Assembly (NCBI RefSeq): GCF_024809975.1 | Contig: NZ_JANUDY010000006.1 | Span: forward strand, 248,001-312,000 | From: Comamonas sp. BIGb0152 | GTDB lineage: Bacteria; Pseudomonadota; Gammaproteobacteria; Burkholderiales; Burkholderiaceae_C | Direction of reading: 5' to 3' | Length of the DNA: 64,000 nucleotides | Part shown: one piece after another, positions 34,647-43,801 of the stretch | Layout: every line of letters starts with the position of its first letter | Position numbering within the stretch: position 1 is the stretch's first letter | The notes under the pieces: model-generated | What the model saw: only the letters and a program-made list of their open reading frames with translations | The model's database searches: none | What the model was told of the DNA's origin: nothing | Translations under genes and position numbers: made by a program

Positions 34647-35816
34647 TCACACCAGCTTCTTATAAACCGCAATGGTTTCGCTGGCACAACGATCCCATGA
34701 CAGCTGCGCCGCTCGCGCTAGTCCTTTGGCCTGCGCGTTTACCTGCCAGCCCTCATCGCTCAAACAGTGTTCCAGGCCGTGGCGAATATCGTCCACATCC
34801 CGTGGATTGACCAGATAGGCAGCACCCCCAGCCACTTCGGGCATGCAGGAAGTATTGGAGGTGAGCACGGGTGTACCACTGGCCATCGCCTCGACGATGG
34901 GCAGGCCAAAGCCTTCGTAGAGCGATGGGTAGGCCATCAAGCGGGCGCCGGCGTATAGCGCAGGTAGCCAGCGTTGGTCGATAAACGAGACATAGTGCAA
35001 CCAGCCCTCGGCCTGTGCACGTGCCAGTTCTTCATGGATGGCTTCGGAGTTCCAGCCTTTGCCGCCGGCAACCACCAAAGGATATGCCTGCCGCAGGGCG
35101 GGGGGGAGTTGCCGGTAAGCCTGAATAAGGCGCGCCACATTTTTGCGTGGCTCTACCGTGCCAACAAATAAGCTGTATTGCCGCGCCTGCAAGCCCAGTG
35201 CCTGCATAGCCGGTGCGAGCATTGCTGGTGAGTGCGGGCGATAGACACTGTCAGCCGCCAAGTGGATGGCGTGGATGCGGTCGGCAGACATAAGGCCATG
35301 AGACAGCATTTCTTGCCGAACTGTTTCGGACACCGTAATTACTTGGTCAGTACGTTCGAGGCTGGCATTGAGCGCCAAACGGAGATAGTCCACCCGCGCC
35401 TGTGGATGGAACTCCGGGTGCAGCAGGTGGGACAGGTCGTGGACCGTACTGACCGTCTTGCCTGAAAACGGCGGGACGATGTAGTTGGGCGAATGGTAAA
35501 TAGCGCCTTTATTGCCGCGCAGCCGCCAGCCAAAAAGCGCTGGGGTCAGTGCAGCAAACACGCGCACTGCTGTCCGATTGGATGACAGGCGGTCACGCAG
35601 GGTCTTCACCTCAGGAACGGCGGCAGATGCTCCAGCCTCTGCGGGCACAGCCAATGCGGCCAGAGGATCTGCGACCCATTGCCCCATCGAAAAATAGCGA
35701 ACGCGCGCCATTGCTTCATGTTGGTCCAGCCGCTTTGCCAGCTCGTAGGTGTAGCGACCGATGCCCGTCAGCGGTGGGCGAAGTGCGTCGGCGCCCAAAA
35801 TAAGGTCTAGCTTCAT
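34647..35816 (-). CDS. Glycosyltransferase family 4 (GT-B), WbpY-like
   Basis: This 389-residue GT-B transferase (from ATG 35816; a GTG at 35837 is possible) has the acceptor-side motif PLTGIGRYTYEL (about 14-25) and the donor-binding C-terminal half with SLFVGTVEPRKNVARLIQAY and the E-x7-E motif region SLYEGFGLPIVEAMASGTPVL. These features are shared with O-antigen mannosyl/rhamnosyltransferases such as WbpY/MtfB types. It would act on the cytoplasmic face to extend the polysaccharide. It is the last gene of the long minus-strand cluster and follows gtrA by 22 bases. The sugar specificity cannot be read; GDP-mannose supplied through ManC is a candidate donor. Confidence 0.88.
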   Translation of the reverse strand: MKLDLILGADALRPPLTGIGRYTYELAKRLDQHEAMARVRYFSMGQWVADPLAALAVPAEAGASAAVPEVKTLRDRLSSNRTAVRVFAALTPALFGWRLRGNKGAIYHSPNYIVPPFSGKTVSTVHDLSHLLHPEFHPQARVDYLRLALNASLERTDQVITVSETVRQEMLSHGLMSADRIHAIHLAADSVYRPHSPAMLAPAMQALGLQARQYSLFVGTVEPRKNVARLIQAYRQLPPALRQAYPLVVAGGKGWNSEAIHEELARAQAEGWLHYVSFIDQRWLPALYAGARLMAYPSLYEGFGLPIVEAMASGTPVLTSNTSCMPEVAGGAAYLVNPRDVDDIRHGLEHCLSDEGWQVNAQAKGLARAAQLSWDRCASETIAVYKKLV

Positions 35817-35838
35817 GCTGTCATTTGAGAGGACCACA

Positions 35839-36252
35839 TCATTGCAAATGGTCTGGTGATGCAGGCTTGCGCGAAGCCAACAAAAATTTGCTCATCACGT
35901 AGGTGATAGGAAGCGTGATCAATGTGATAGCCAGTGGAGCGATACGCTTATCAATACCCAACCATTCAACGGCGCTGCCCAAAAGCAGTGCGGATATCAC
36001 GTATTGAACCACATAGACCAGAGGGTAAGAAAGCAAACTCTTCCATGACAATGGCACATGAAAGACAAACCGAGCGTTAAACCAGTAGGAAAAAAATATA
36101 CCTGCAATATACGCAATAAAAAAGGCGACTTGGTAGCTAAGAATTAAGCTAGCCAGCAAGTAAAGCAGATAAGAGGATCCCGTATTTATTCCACCACCGA
36201 CAACAAAGCGCAGCCAGCGTTGGACTTGCGGCGTTAGGGTCAGACAACGCAT
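35839..36252 (-). CDS. gtrA: GtrA family membrane protein (putative lipid-linked sugar flippase)
   Basis: The 137-residue protein has four membrane segments and the GtrA hallmark at the N-terminus (RFVVGGGINTGSSYLLYLLA) plus FFSYWFNARFVFH. In Gtr systems GtrA is thought to flip undecaprenyl-phosphate-linked sugar to the periplasm. The ATG follows the stop of the WxcM-like gene after one base (TAGCATG), so it is coupled. A GtrB-type transferase is two genes upstream. Confidence 0.92.
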   Translation of the reverse strand: MRCLTLTPQVQRWLRFVVGGGINTGSSYLLYLLASLILSYQVAFFIAYIAGIFFSYWFNARFVFHVPLSWKSLLSYPLVYVVQYVISALLLGSAVEWLGIDKRIAPLAITLITLPITYVMSKFLLASRKPASPDHLQ

Positions 36253-36253
36253 G

Positions 36254-37204
36254 CTACACAGTGCTTTTTACCACGTTGGTAAATTCCGAGTAATCCCGAA
36301 TATAGTCTTTTGCATCATAGGTGTGAGAGGCAAAAACCAATAGCACGGCATCTTTGGAATATTTATACTGAATACCCCACGTCAGCGGAGGCAGGTGTAA
36401 CCCTTTACCAGGCGTATCCAACACCACTTCAGCCCGATGCACGCCATCATCCACCACCACCGAGCAGCAACCCTTCACGCAAATTAAAAACTGGTGGCAC
36501 TGGTAATGTGCATGCTCCCCGCGCGTTTTTGTACTGGGAACATTGAAAACCAAGAAGTAACGTTTGACATCGAAAGGGATTTCTGTGGGCATCTCACCGA
36601 CAGAAAGATCTCCACGCATGTCTCCAACCACCTTGAGCGCATGCAATTTGACATCGCCCACACCTACGCTGACAGGACTACCCAATTGAGGCAATGGAGC
36701 TGGGGCCACTGTGGCAGCGGCCGACGCTACGGGTCCAGACACGTATCCAACAATCTGGGCTGGATTACCAACCACTATCGCGAAAGGGGGCACACTTTTA
36801 GTGACAACAGCACCAGCTCCCACCATGGCACCACGCTCTATGCGGATACCAGGAAGAATGACCGCACCTCCACCAATGGAGGCACCTTCGCAAACCACGG
36901 TCTTTGCAAACTCTCCGGGGTATTGTTTTGACCGGGGAAATTTATCATTGGTAAATGTGACGTTTGGGCCCACAAAGACATCGTCTTGCAGATGAACGCC
37001 ATCCCACAGATAGACCCCTGATTTGACAGTGACTCGATCTCCAAGAATGACATCATTCTCCAAAAAGCACTGGGCATTGATATTGCAATCGCTGCCGATC
37101 TGTGCGTCTGCCAAAACAACCACGTTCTGCCAAATTCTAGTACCTGTACCAATTTTCGCACTTGCCACTTCTGCGGTTGCGTGAATCTTAGGAGTGTCAG
37201 TCAT
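36254..37204 (-). CDS. WxcM-like bifunctional acetyltransferase / dTDP-4-keto-6-deoxyhexose 3,4-isomerase
   Basis: The 316-residue protein is a fusion. Residues about 5-160 form a left-handed beta-helix acyltransferase with hexapeptide repeats ([23 protein letters not shown]...[25 protein letters not shown]). Residues about 180-316 form a cupin of the FdtA/WxcM C-terminal type ([46 protein letters not shown]). Together with the aminotransferase at 38138-39235 this gives the isomerase, amination and N-acetylation steps to dTDP-Fuc3NAc or dTDP-Qui3NAc. The ATG at 37204 overlaps the upstream transferase by 8 bases; a TTG at 37216 is less likely. The rmlA/rmlB genes are not in the window. Confidence 0.88.
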   Translation of the reverse strand: MTDTPKIHATAEVASAKIGTGTRIWQNVVVLADAQIGSDCNINAQCFLENDVILGDRVTVKSGVYLWDGVHLQDDVFVGPNVTFTNDKFPRSKQYPGEFAKTVVCEGASIGGGAVILPGIRIERGAMVGAGAVVTKSVPPFAIVVGNPAQIVGYVSGPVASAAATVAPAPLPQLGSPVSVGVGDVKLHALKVVGDMRGDLSVGEMPTEIPFDVKRYFLVFNVPSTKTRGEHAHYQCHQFLICVKGCCSVVVDDGVHRAEVVLDTPGKGLHLPPLTWGIQYKYSKDAVLLVFASHTYDAKDYIRDYSEFTNVVKSTV

Positions 37205-38141
37205 GGTGTTTTTCAAAGTTATTGAAAATGAGGGAAGTCACCGCAAGCGGTCGCTGTTTGCTATTCTCATAGGTACGCCAAGCATAGGTTCCAACAATGC
37301 CAAGGCTAAACATGTTGAGTGCGCCAAAGAAAAGCACAACCAGCAACGTGGCTGTGTAACCAGGCACTTGGATATCGCCGACTATCTTTGCTATAAAAAC
37401 CATAACCATCAAGAGTATGGATATAAAGCATCCAATAAATCCCAGGCGCAGCAAGGCCCGGATGGGGGCGTCAGAAAAAGCAAATATGCTATCCAACATA
37501 TAGTCCAATTTCTTGCGAAATGTCCAACCGGAACTCCCTTCCTGTCGCGCCTGACGTGAATAGGCAATCAGCTTCCGTCTGAAGCCAAGCCAGAAAATCA
37601 GTGCAACCAAGGACGAACGCGACTCTTGCAATTCAAGCAGTTGATCACGAAATTGCCGATTGCAACCAAAGACATCTACGCCACCCGAGGGCATATCTTG
37701 GACAACATATTTACGATAAAGGGACCAAAAAGCCTGCGATGCAATTCGGCTGAAAAAGGGGTCATCCCTACCCGTTCTGGTTCCGACCACTACATCGCAC
37801 TCGCCCTTCTGAAGAGACTCCGCAAATGAGACCATCAGTTCGGGAGGTTCTTGCAGATCTGCTGCCATCACCCCAAAGCAATCACCTCGGGCTGCTTTCA
37901 AACCGGTACGAATGGCGGCAAAAGAACCAAAATTTCTAGAATGCAGCAGCAATTGGGTTGGAAACGGAAGTGATGTGAGCGATTCCTTCAACAACCCGAA
38001 TGAATTGTCTGGACTGCCGTCTACCACAAAAACGACTTCCAACTCGCTTTGTATAGATCCCTTCAACTCGGTAAGTGCTGCAATAAGCCGGGGTAACGAG
38101 GCCTCGTTCTTGTATACAGGAATCACAATGGAGAACATCAT
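37197..38141 (-). CDS. GtrB/DPM1-like glycosyltransferase family 2 (undecaprenyl-phosphate sugar synthase)
   Basis: The 314-residue protein has a GT-A domain ([36 protein letters not shown], whose DLQ-type Asp is the metal ligand) and two C-terminal membrane helices (about 235-260 and 268-290). This is the GtrB/bactoprenol-phosphate glycosyltransferase layout. It would load one sugar on undecaprenyl phosphate. The ATG at 38141 overlaps the aminotransferase stop (ATGA); a GTG at 38150 is possible. Lying between the aminotransferase and the WxcM-like fusion, it may transfer their product (inference). Confidence 0.9.
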   Translation of the reverse strand: MMFSIVIPVYKNEASLPRLIAALTELKGSIQSELEVVFVVDGSPDNSFGLLKESLTSLPFPTQLLLHSRNFGSFAAIRTGLKAARGDCFGVMAADLQEPPELMVSFAESLQKGECDVVVGTRTGRDDPFFSRIASQAFWSLYRKYVVQDMPSGGVDVFGCNRQFRDQLLELQESRSSLVALIFWLGFRRKLIAYSRQARQEGSSGWTFRKKLDYMLDSIFAFSDAPIRALLRLGFIGCFISILLMVMVFIAKIVGDIQVPGYTATLLVVLFFGALNMFSLGIVGTYAWRTYENSKQRPLAVTSLIFNNFEKHHD

Positions 38142-39235
38142 GGCTTCCACGAGTTAACCGTATTCACGACTTGGTTCACCTGTGCAACGGTCATTTCTGG
38201 ATAGCAAGGCAAGGTCAAGACCTCTTTGCTCAGTTGCTCCGTATTATCCAAATGCAGCGACTGGTATTTGTCCTCGAAGATCGGCTGCTTATAATCAGGA
38301 ATCGGATAATGAATATCGCTGGCAACACCCGCGTTCTTAAGATGCGCACGCAGAGAGTCTCTGTGGCACACGTGGACGACGTACAAATGTGCGACATAGC
38401 TCTCATCATTCACCTTAGTAGGCACCAGATGCGGGTTATCTATTTTCTCTCCGTAAAGGGATGCAATATTCCTTCTCAGACCATTGCAGGCATCCAGACT
38501 TGGTAGAAATTCGAGCAAAATTGCTGCCTGTATTTCGTCCAGGCGACTGTTGCGCGCATTGGCCAACTCCACCTTGTACTTTGAAGACCAACCATATTGC
38601 CGCAGCCCCATGACCCGCTGTGCAATGGCATCGTCGTTGGTAATAACTGCCCCGCCATCCCCCAGCGCGCCAAGATTCTTGGTGGGGTAAAAGCTAAAGC
38701 TCGCTGCTGTACCAAAGGTACCAACCCGGCGGCCATTGACACGCGCTCCGTGTGCCTGCGCGCAATCTTCCAGCAACGGTACACCCTGTTCACTGCAACG
38801 TGCAGCAATGCGGTCGATCTCTTCTACAGCCAATCCATAAAGATGGGTAACCACCATCGCTTTCACACCGAAAGCGAGCGCTTTCTCCACTTCTTGCAAC
38901 GTTACGTTGTGTGTACGACTCTCCACATCCATGAAGTACGGGCGCGCACCGATCGCCAGCAATGCAGTGGTGGTGTACATACCAGCATTGGCAACAGTTG
39001 CCACCGTATCACCCTCGGCGACCCCCATGGCCTTTAATGCGAGTTCGATGGCATCCGTGCCGTTGGCCAGTGTTATGCAATGGCGTGCACCATTATATTC
39101 AGCAAATTCATTTTCAAATCGCTTGACTTCTGGACCCAGAATCAACCAGCCACTATTGATGACGCGTGACACCGCATCCGAAATTTCAGGCTTATACTTA
39201 TTGATACGCTCAGCTAAATTGTTTATTTGCAGCAT
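38138..39235 (-). CDS. DegT/DnrJ/EryC1 sugar aminotransferase (FdtB-like)
   Basis: This 365-residue PLP enzyme transaminates a nucleotide-linked keto sugar. The fold type I motifs are clear: NGTDAIELALKAMGV (58-72), the EDCAQAHGA Asp contact (156-164) and the Schiff-base Lys186 in SFYPTKNLGALGDGG. FdtB-like aminotransferases make the 3-amino sugar from dTDP-3-keto-6-deoxygalactose, the product of the isomerase domain encoded two genes downstream. GGAG precedes the ATG by about eight bases. Confidence 0.9.
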   Translation of the reverse strand: MLQINNLAERINKYKPEISDAVSRVINSGWLILGPEVKRFENEFAEYNGARHCITLANGTDAIELALKAMGVAEGDTVATVANAGMYTTTALLAIGARPYFMDVESRTHNVTLQEVEKALAFGVKAMVVTHLYGLAVEEIDRIAARCSEQGVPLLEDCAQAHGARVNGRRVGTFGTAASFSFYPTKNLGALGDGGAVITNDDAIAQRVMGLRQYGWSSKYKVELANARNSRLDEIQAAILLEFLPSLDACNGLRRNIASLYGEKIDNPHLVPTKVNDESYVAHLYVVHVCHRDSLRAHLKNAGVASDIHYPIPDYKQPIFEDKYQSLHLDNTEQLSKEVLTLPCYPEMTVAQVNQVVNTVNSWKP

Positions 39236-39257
39236 ACAGATCTCCTATTCAAGGTGA

Positions 39258-41324
39258 TTAGTTTTTGGTGAGGCGAGGAAAATATATCTCCGTCCGGGAA
39301 GCTTGTACCCCAGAAGAATCAAAAATTTTCTCTCGGCTTATTAATTTAAATTCAAGGGTGCCACATGTATTGGCTGGCGCAATGTTTTCGACCAAGACAT
39401 TCTTCATCTTGCCATCATGGGGAAGCTTTTGTATCCATATCTCATTGCCAGAGAAATAAAGGCTCAGTTGGAATGCATCTTCTACTGAAGGATTCACATA
39501 TGGCATCACATACCCAAAACGCATGGAGGTTCTCTCCTTGAGACACAATTCTCTAGAAGCAGATATCTGTATTGGCATGTCGGTTGGTGCAGCCGCCACC
39601 ATAGTAAAGCCAAGCTTGCCTATTCCATTGTTTCTTCCGCTGTAGGCATTTTTATCCAACTGTAAAGGAGGAGAATAGGAAGGAAGAATATCATTGCCGC
39701 TTTTGATAGAGAACGGTGACAACACCCTGCCATGCTCCGGTGTGTACCACCGAGACAGCCCCAACCAAAGAGATGCAGCGCCCACCAGTATGATGGCCAA
39801 TCCAACTTGGACATTTGCCCACCAACTGAATTGGGGAAGATTCGAACTGGGCGATAGAGTGTATTGCGAGGCGATAACGATAGCGCTAAAAAACCAGAAT
39901 GGAAAAAGATACCTTGGCTGAATTTCTCCAACTGTCGTCAGCGCTCCAATAAGAATGCATAGTACCGATAAGGAGAAGATGGTTGAGATTTCTTTATCAT
40001 TACTCAATGCCGATTTTAATTTTATCAAAAGTAAAAAACAGATTATTATTGATATTATTTTGTTGTAATTGACTATGTTTTTCAGCAAAATGGGCGAATC
40101 ACTTTCCATGCCATTTTGGTAGAAATAATGCTGACCGCCCAAATAAGCCATTTGTGTTGTTTTATATATGATTCCGGAAACCCTGAATTCTGGCTGTACT
40201 ATAAAATCAGAAAGCACGAGGGACTGCGCAGTATCCTTCTGGGCTTCAGGTGGCAAATCCTTGAGAAGATAGCTACCAAATTCATTTGCATAAGCGTAAC
40301 TCCCCGGGGAAAATCCGGGTGACAAGGATGCCAGGCGCAGATATTTTAAATAATTCAGAGAGTCGGAACTAACGATCACATGGCTGTTTTTGAGAGCAAT
40401 GCTTCCTGATAAAAACACAATACCAGCTACAGCGAGCATGGCCCAATTGTATTTATTTTCTCCAGAACGGACCGTATCTAGTTTATTCCTGACAGTGTAA
40501 ATGGACAGTGACACTGTCCAGGCAACGATGACAAGGCCACCTAACTCTCGCTGAACATCAAGAATAATGCACAATGCCCCAGAAATGACAGCCATACCCA
40601 AAAGAAACGAGATGGACTTTTGTTTTCTCTGAAAGAATAAAACAATGCACAGGGATATGCATGCAAATATAAATAGCCCCCACAAATCATGGGTCGGTAT
40701 TTTAAGCGAAAAGAGTGGTTCAGCGCAGGCCAACCATAAAATGGTAAAAATTTGGGCTGAATAATGCCCATGTGTTTTTTGCACAATGCTGTAACCCATC
40801 AGCATGATGCAGACAAGAAAAAATGAATTAGATATCGGGACAATAATGGGATGATTTCCAAAAATGTATACCATGGGCAACAATATAGGAAGTATGCGTT
40901 GCTCGTATATATCATTGGGAATAAAACGACCCTCCGCAGCCAATATCCCGGCGAGATTCCACATGTGCTGAAAATCGCTGACCCAGTTCGCATGCACTAG
41001 GTAGTAATAAATGAATTGAATACTAAGAGACAATAAAATTGATGCGCCGATAAACAACCTAGGATTGAGATGCCTTTTTCTTTTTATGAAAACATACAAA
41101 GTCGCCAGAAGCACTAGGACAAGCGGGACGGATACCACATAGGCTTTGACATCGACACCATTCAATGCCATATCGGTTATTATTGTATTTCCATAAATGG
41201 AAATACAAAACACCGTCAGCAGACAGCAAAAAATTGTAATAAGTACGGTCATGCTTGCCGCAGCCGCATTATTAATTATGTCAAATGAAGATTTTATTAT
41301 TTTCTGACCAAAATACTTAAACAT
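39258..41324 (-). CDS. Large multi-spanning membrane protein, putative GT-C glycosyltransferase
   Basis: The 688-residue protein has an N-terminal half with about ten or more hydrophobic helices. An early loop carries charged and aromatic residues (HANWVSDFQHMWNLAGILAAEGRFIPNDIYEQRILP) where GT-C enzymes have their catalytic acidic loop. The last 170 residues form a soluble, probably periplasmic, beta-rich domain. I cannot assign a named family, but the shape fits GtrC/PMT-type transferases that use undecaprenyl-phosphate sugars in the periplasm. The DNA is AT-richer than its neighbours, a common mark of exchanged serotype genes. It lies 22 bases before the aminotransferase gene. Confidence 0.65.
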   Translation of the reverse strand: MFKYFGQKIIKSSFDIINNAAAASMTVLITIFCCLLTVFCISIYGNTIITDMALNGVDVKAYVVSVPLVLVLLATLYVFIKRKRHLNPRLFIGASILLSLSIQFIYYYLVHANWVSDFQHMWNLAGILAAEGRFIPNDIYEQRILPILLPMVYIFGNHPIIVPISNSFFLVCIMLMGYSIVQKTHGHYSAQIFTILWLACAEPLFSLKIPTHDLWGLFIFACISLCIVLFFQRKQKSISFLLGMAVISGALCIILDVQRELGGLVIVAWTVSLSIYTVRNKLDTVRSGENKYNWAMLAVAGIVFLSGSIALKNSHVIVSSDSLNYLKYLRLASLSPGFSPGSYAYANEFGSYLLKDLPPEAQKDTAQSLVLSDFIVQPEFRVSGIIYKTTQMAYLGGQHYFYQNGMESDSPILLKNIVNYNKIISIIICFLLLIKLKSALSNDKEISTIFSLSVLCILIGALTTVGEIQPRYLFPFWFFSAIVIASQYTLSPSSNLPQFSWWANVQVGLAIILVGAASLWLGLSRWYTPEHGRVLSPFSIKSGNDILPSYSPPLQLDKNAYSGRNNGIGKLGFTMVAAAPTDMPIQISASRELCLKERTSMRFGYVMPYVNPSVEDAFQLSLYFSGNEIWIQKLPHDGKMKNVLVENIAPANTCGTLEFKLISREKIFDSSGVQASRTEIYFPRLTKN

Positions 41325-41426
41325 GACTATGTTTCATAGAAAAATCACATGAGATTTTCAGCAATATTTAGAAGAATACGCAGAAGTGTTGTCTCATCCA
41401 AGATAGTAACTAATATAGGATTCTAA

Positions 41427-42698
41427 CTATTGGATCAACCGAGAAAGCAAGGCCTGGTACTGCTTCGCTTTGTTGGTCCAAGTGTGGCTTTGAACCAGTA
41501 TTTCATCCCTGCCAAGCACCAGTGCACTGGGATCATGTATCCATTGTGCATGGAGGGAGCAGAGTGCTCTGGCGATATCCTGGGCATCATTCTTGACCAC
41601 CACACCCGCTCTGGTCTGGTTGATGAGCACGGCCCCTGGGTCCGTGGAGTCACTCGTCTGGATATGCAGGACAGGAGTTCCCGACCCCAGGTACTCATAG
41701 ATTTTCCCGGGAATTTGGTAATTCTGAACGTTACCTATGTTGATCAACAGATCCGCGCGACGCTGCAACTCCAGACAGTCGCTGTGACTCCTTTGGCCCA
41801 TAAATTCGACCCCGTGAATTCCGTCAAAGACGGGCTTGAAACGGCCATTGTTGCCAATGATTTGAAAGGAAAAATCGATGTCCTGCAGCGCCCGTAACGC
41901 TTCCGCCAATTGCGCGGGATTTCTGAAGTCGCTGTAGAAGTTACCCGTAAAACAGATGCTGAACCTTGTATTGGCACGCCTGGGGGCGATACATGCGGCA
42001 GCAGGAAATCCTTGAGAAATCGTCGAAAGCTTCGCTCGCATAGGGGCTCCATGCCGCTCGACCAGAAGTTCGATGACCTTGTCATCAGTAACCACCAAGT
42101 GATCCGCATGGCGCATGATGCGCCGCTCAACGCGCAGATCAATGGCTCTGCGCCAAGTTGGAGAGTATGGCGTCAGCAAAGGATCACCCAGGTCTACGAC
42201 CCAGGGTAGATTCACTTTCTTGGCATAGAAGCCCAGAAAAATATCGACGGCCGGCTCGTGGGAGCTGAGCACGATGTCGTAATTGTTCATGGTGAGTAGC
42301 TGCTTGAGCTTCTTGCGTGCGAAAAAGTACCACTCGCTACGGATATCCGGGTAGACAACACGGTTGAGCAGATCTCGCGCAATGCCATATCCACGCGACA
42401 ACAGCGACAGTGGGGCTGCAGCCGCTGTTGGCGATATATCGCCACCAGCGGGCACACTCTGCGCTGCAGCACGTTTGGCTGCATACTCACCCAAGCCAAT
42501 GAAGGGCCCGGCCCAGACTCTGTGGGTGACGATGCACGGGTCCAGTGCCAAAGGAAATGTCGGGTTGGGAGCAATGTCTGGGCAGAGCACCTCTATATGA
42601 ACCCCTTGCGCAACCAATTCGTTCGCTAAATGCAGCCAACGCAAGGACTGCGCCGCCAATATAGGAGGAAACTCATAGGCGATCAGCAGAACCTTCAC
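41427..42698 (-). CDS. Glycosyltransferase family 4 (GT-B)
   Basis: The 423-residue GT-B enzyme starts with VLLIAYEFPPILAAQSLRWLHLANELVAQG, a frequent N-terminus of GT4 proteins, and has a C-terminal donor site with FSICFTGNFY and KIYEYLGSGTPVLHI. It acts in the cytoplasm on polysaccharide assembly. The start is GTG at 42698, overlapping the wecB stop (GTGA). About 100 bases without a gene separate it from the GT-C-like gene downstream. Acceptor and donor are unknown. Confidence 0.85.
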   Translation of the reverse strand: MKVLLIAYEFPPILAAQSLRWLHLANELVAQGVHIEVLCPDIAPNPTFPLALDPCIVTHRVWAGPFIGLGEYAAKRAAAQSVPAGGDISPTAAAAPLSLLSRGYGIARDLLNRVVYPDIRSEWYFFARKKLKQLLTMNNYDIVLSSHEPAVDIFLGFYAKKVNLPWVVDLGDPLLTPYSPTWRRAIDLRVERRIMRHADHLVVTDDKVIELLVERHGAPMRAKLSTISQGFPAAACIAPRRANTRFSICFTGNFYSDFRNPAQLAEALRALQDIDFSFQIIGNNGRFKPVFDGIHGVEFMGQRSHSDCLELQRRADLLINIGNVQNYQIPGKIYEYLGSGTPVLHIQTSDSTDPGAVLINQTRAGVVVKNDAQDIARALCSLHAQWIHDPSALVLGRDEILVQSHTWTNKAKQYQALLSRLIQ

Positions 42699-43792
42699 AG
42701 GAGCTGCTCTTGCAGAAGACGGGCAATGCGCTCGGAGGCATGGCCATCACCATAGGGCGATACACCGCGCGCCATGGCCTTATATGCAACTTCATCGTCG
42801 AGCAAACGTTGCGCCTCAGTGACTATGCGGTCGTAGTCGGAGCCCACCAGTTTGACAACCCCTTCCTGAACGGCCTCTGGTCGCTCAGTTTCCTCGCGCA
42901 ACACCAACACCGGCTTACCCAGCGCGGGCGCTTCTTCCTGAACCCCGCCGGAATCAGTCAGGATCAGATAGGCGCGCTTCATCGCCGCGACAAATGGCGC
43001 ATAGTCCAGAGGCTCACACAAGGTGACGTTGGGGATCCGTGCCAAGTACTCATGCGCCACATCCTTGACGTTCGGATTTGGATGGACGGGATAGAGAAAC
43101 TGCACATCCGGATTGTTTTGTGCCAATGTCTGCAATGCCCGGCAGATATTGCGAAACGGTGCACCAAAGTTCTCACGGCGGTGTGAAGTGACCAGCACCA
43201 TGCGCTTATCAGCGGGCAATGGGATGCCTAGATCCAAATCGCGCTGGGCCGTCGCCAGCAAGGCATCCACGACCGTATTGCCCGTGACGACGATGTCTGC
43301 ATCCGCGATACCGTCCTTGAGCAGATTCTGACGCGAACCTTCAGTGGGTGCAAAGTGCCAGCGCGCCAACTTTCCCGCAATGACGCGGTTAGCCTCTTCA
43401 GGAAAGGGGTTTTGCATGTCCCAGGTGCGCAAGCCTGCCTCCACGTGTCCGATGGGAATACGGTGGTAGAAGCATGCCAATGCCACCGTCATGACCGTGG
43501 TGGTATCGCCCTGAACCAGCACAACATCAGGCTTTTCTGCTTTAAGCACTGCATCGAGTTCGAGCAACAAACGGGCTGTGAGCTCAGTCAGTGCCTGGTT
43601 CGGACGCATGATGTTCAGGTCAATGTCTGGCTGGATGTCGAAAAAAGTCAGCACTTGGTCAAGCATTTGGCGATGCTGAGCTGTAGCCAGAACACGTACC
43701 TTGGCCCAAGGCTGTTTGCGCAATTCAAGAATGACGGGGGCCATCTTGATGGCCTCGGGACGCGTGCCGACGACGCAGAGAATATTTTTCAC
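42695..43792 (-). CDS. wecB: UDP-N-acetylglucosamine 2-epimerase (non-hydrolysing)
   Basis: The 365-residue enzyme interconverts UDP-GlcNAc and UDP-ManNAc. It shows VVGTRPEAIKMAPV at the N-terminus, Asp96 (VQGDTTTVM), Glu118 (GHVEAGLRT) and His204 (TSHRREN), matching the known catalytic residues of WecB, and LTDSGGVQEEAPALGKPVLVLREETERPE for UDP binding. The start is GTG 43792, nine bases after the stop of the upstream transferase, with AAGG upstream. It supplies ManNAc or ManNAcA precursors for the glycan made by this locus; no wecC is seen here. Confidence 0.95.
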   Translation of the reverse strand: MKNILCVVGTRPEAIKMAPVILELRKQPWAKVRVLATAQHRQMLDQVLTFFDIQPDIDLNIMRPNQALTELTARLLLELDAVLKAEKPDVVLVQGDTTTVMTVALACFYHRIPIGHVEAGLRTWDMQNPFPEEANRVIAGKLARWHFAPTEGSRQNLLKDGIADADIVVTGNTVVDALLATAQRDLDLGIPLPADKRMVLVTSHRRENFGAPFRNICRALQTLAQNNPDVQFLYPVHPNPNVKDVAHEYLARIPNVTLCEPLDYAPFVAAMKRAYLILTDSGGVQEEAPALGKPVLVLREETERPEAVQEGVVKLVGSDYDRIVTEAQRLLDDEVAYKAMARGVSPYGDGHASERIARLLQEQLL

Positions 43793-43801
43793 ACTTAAAC
43801 C

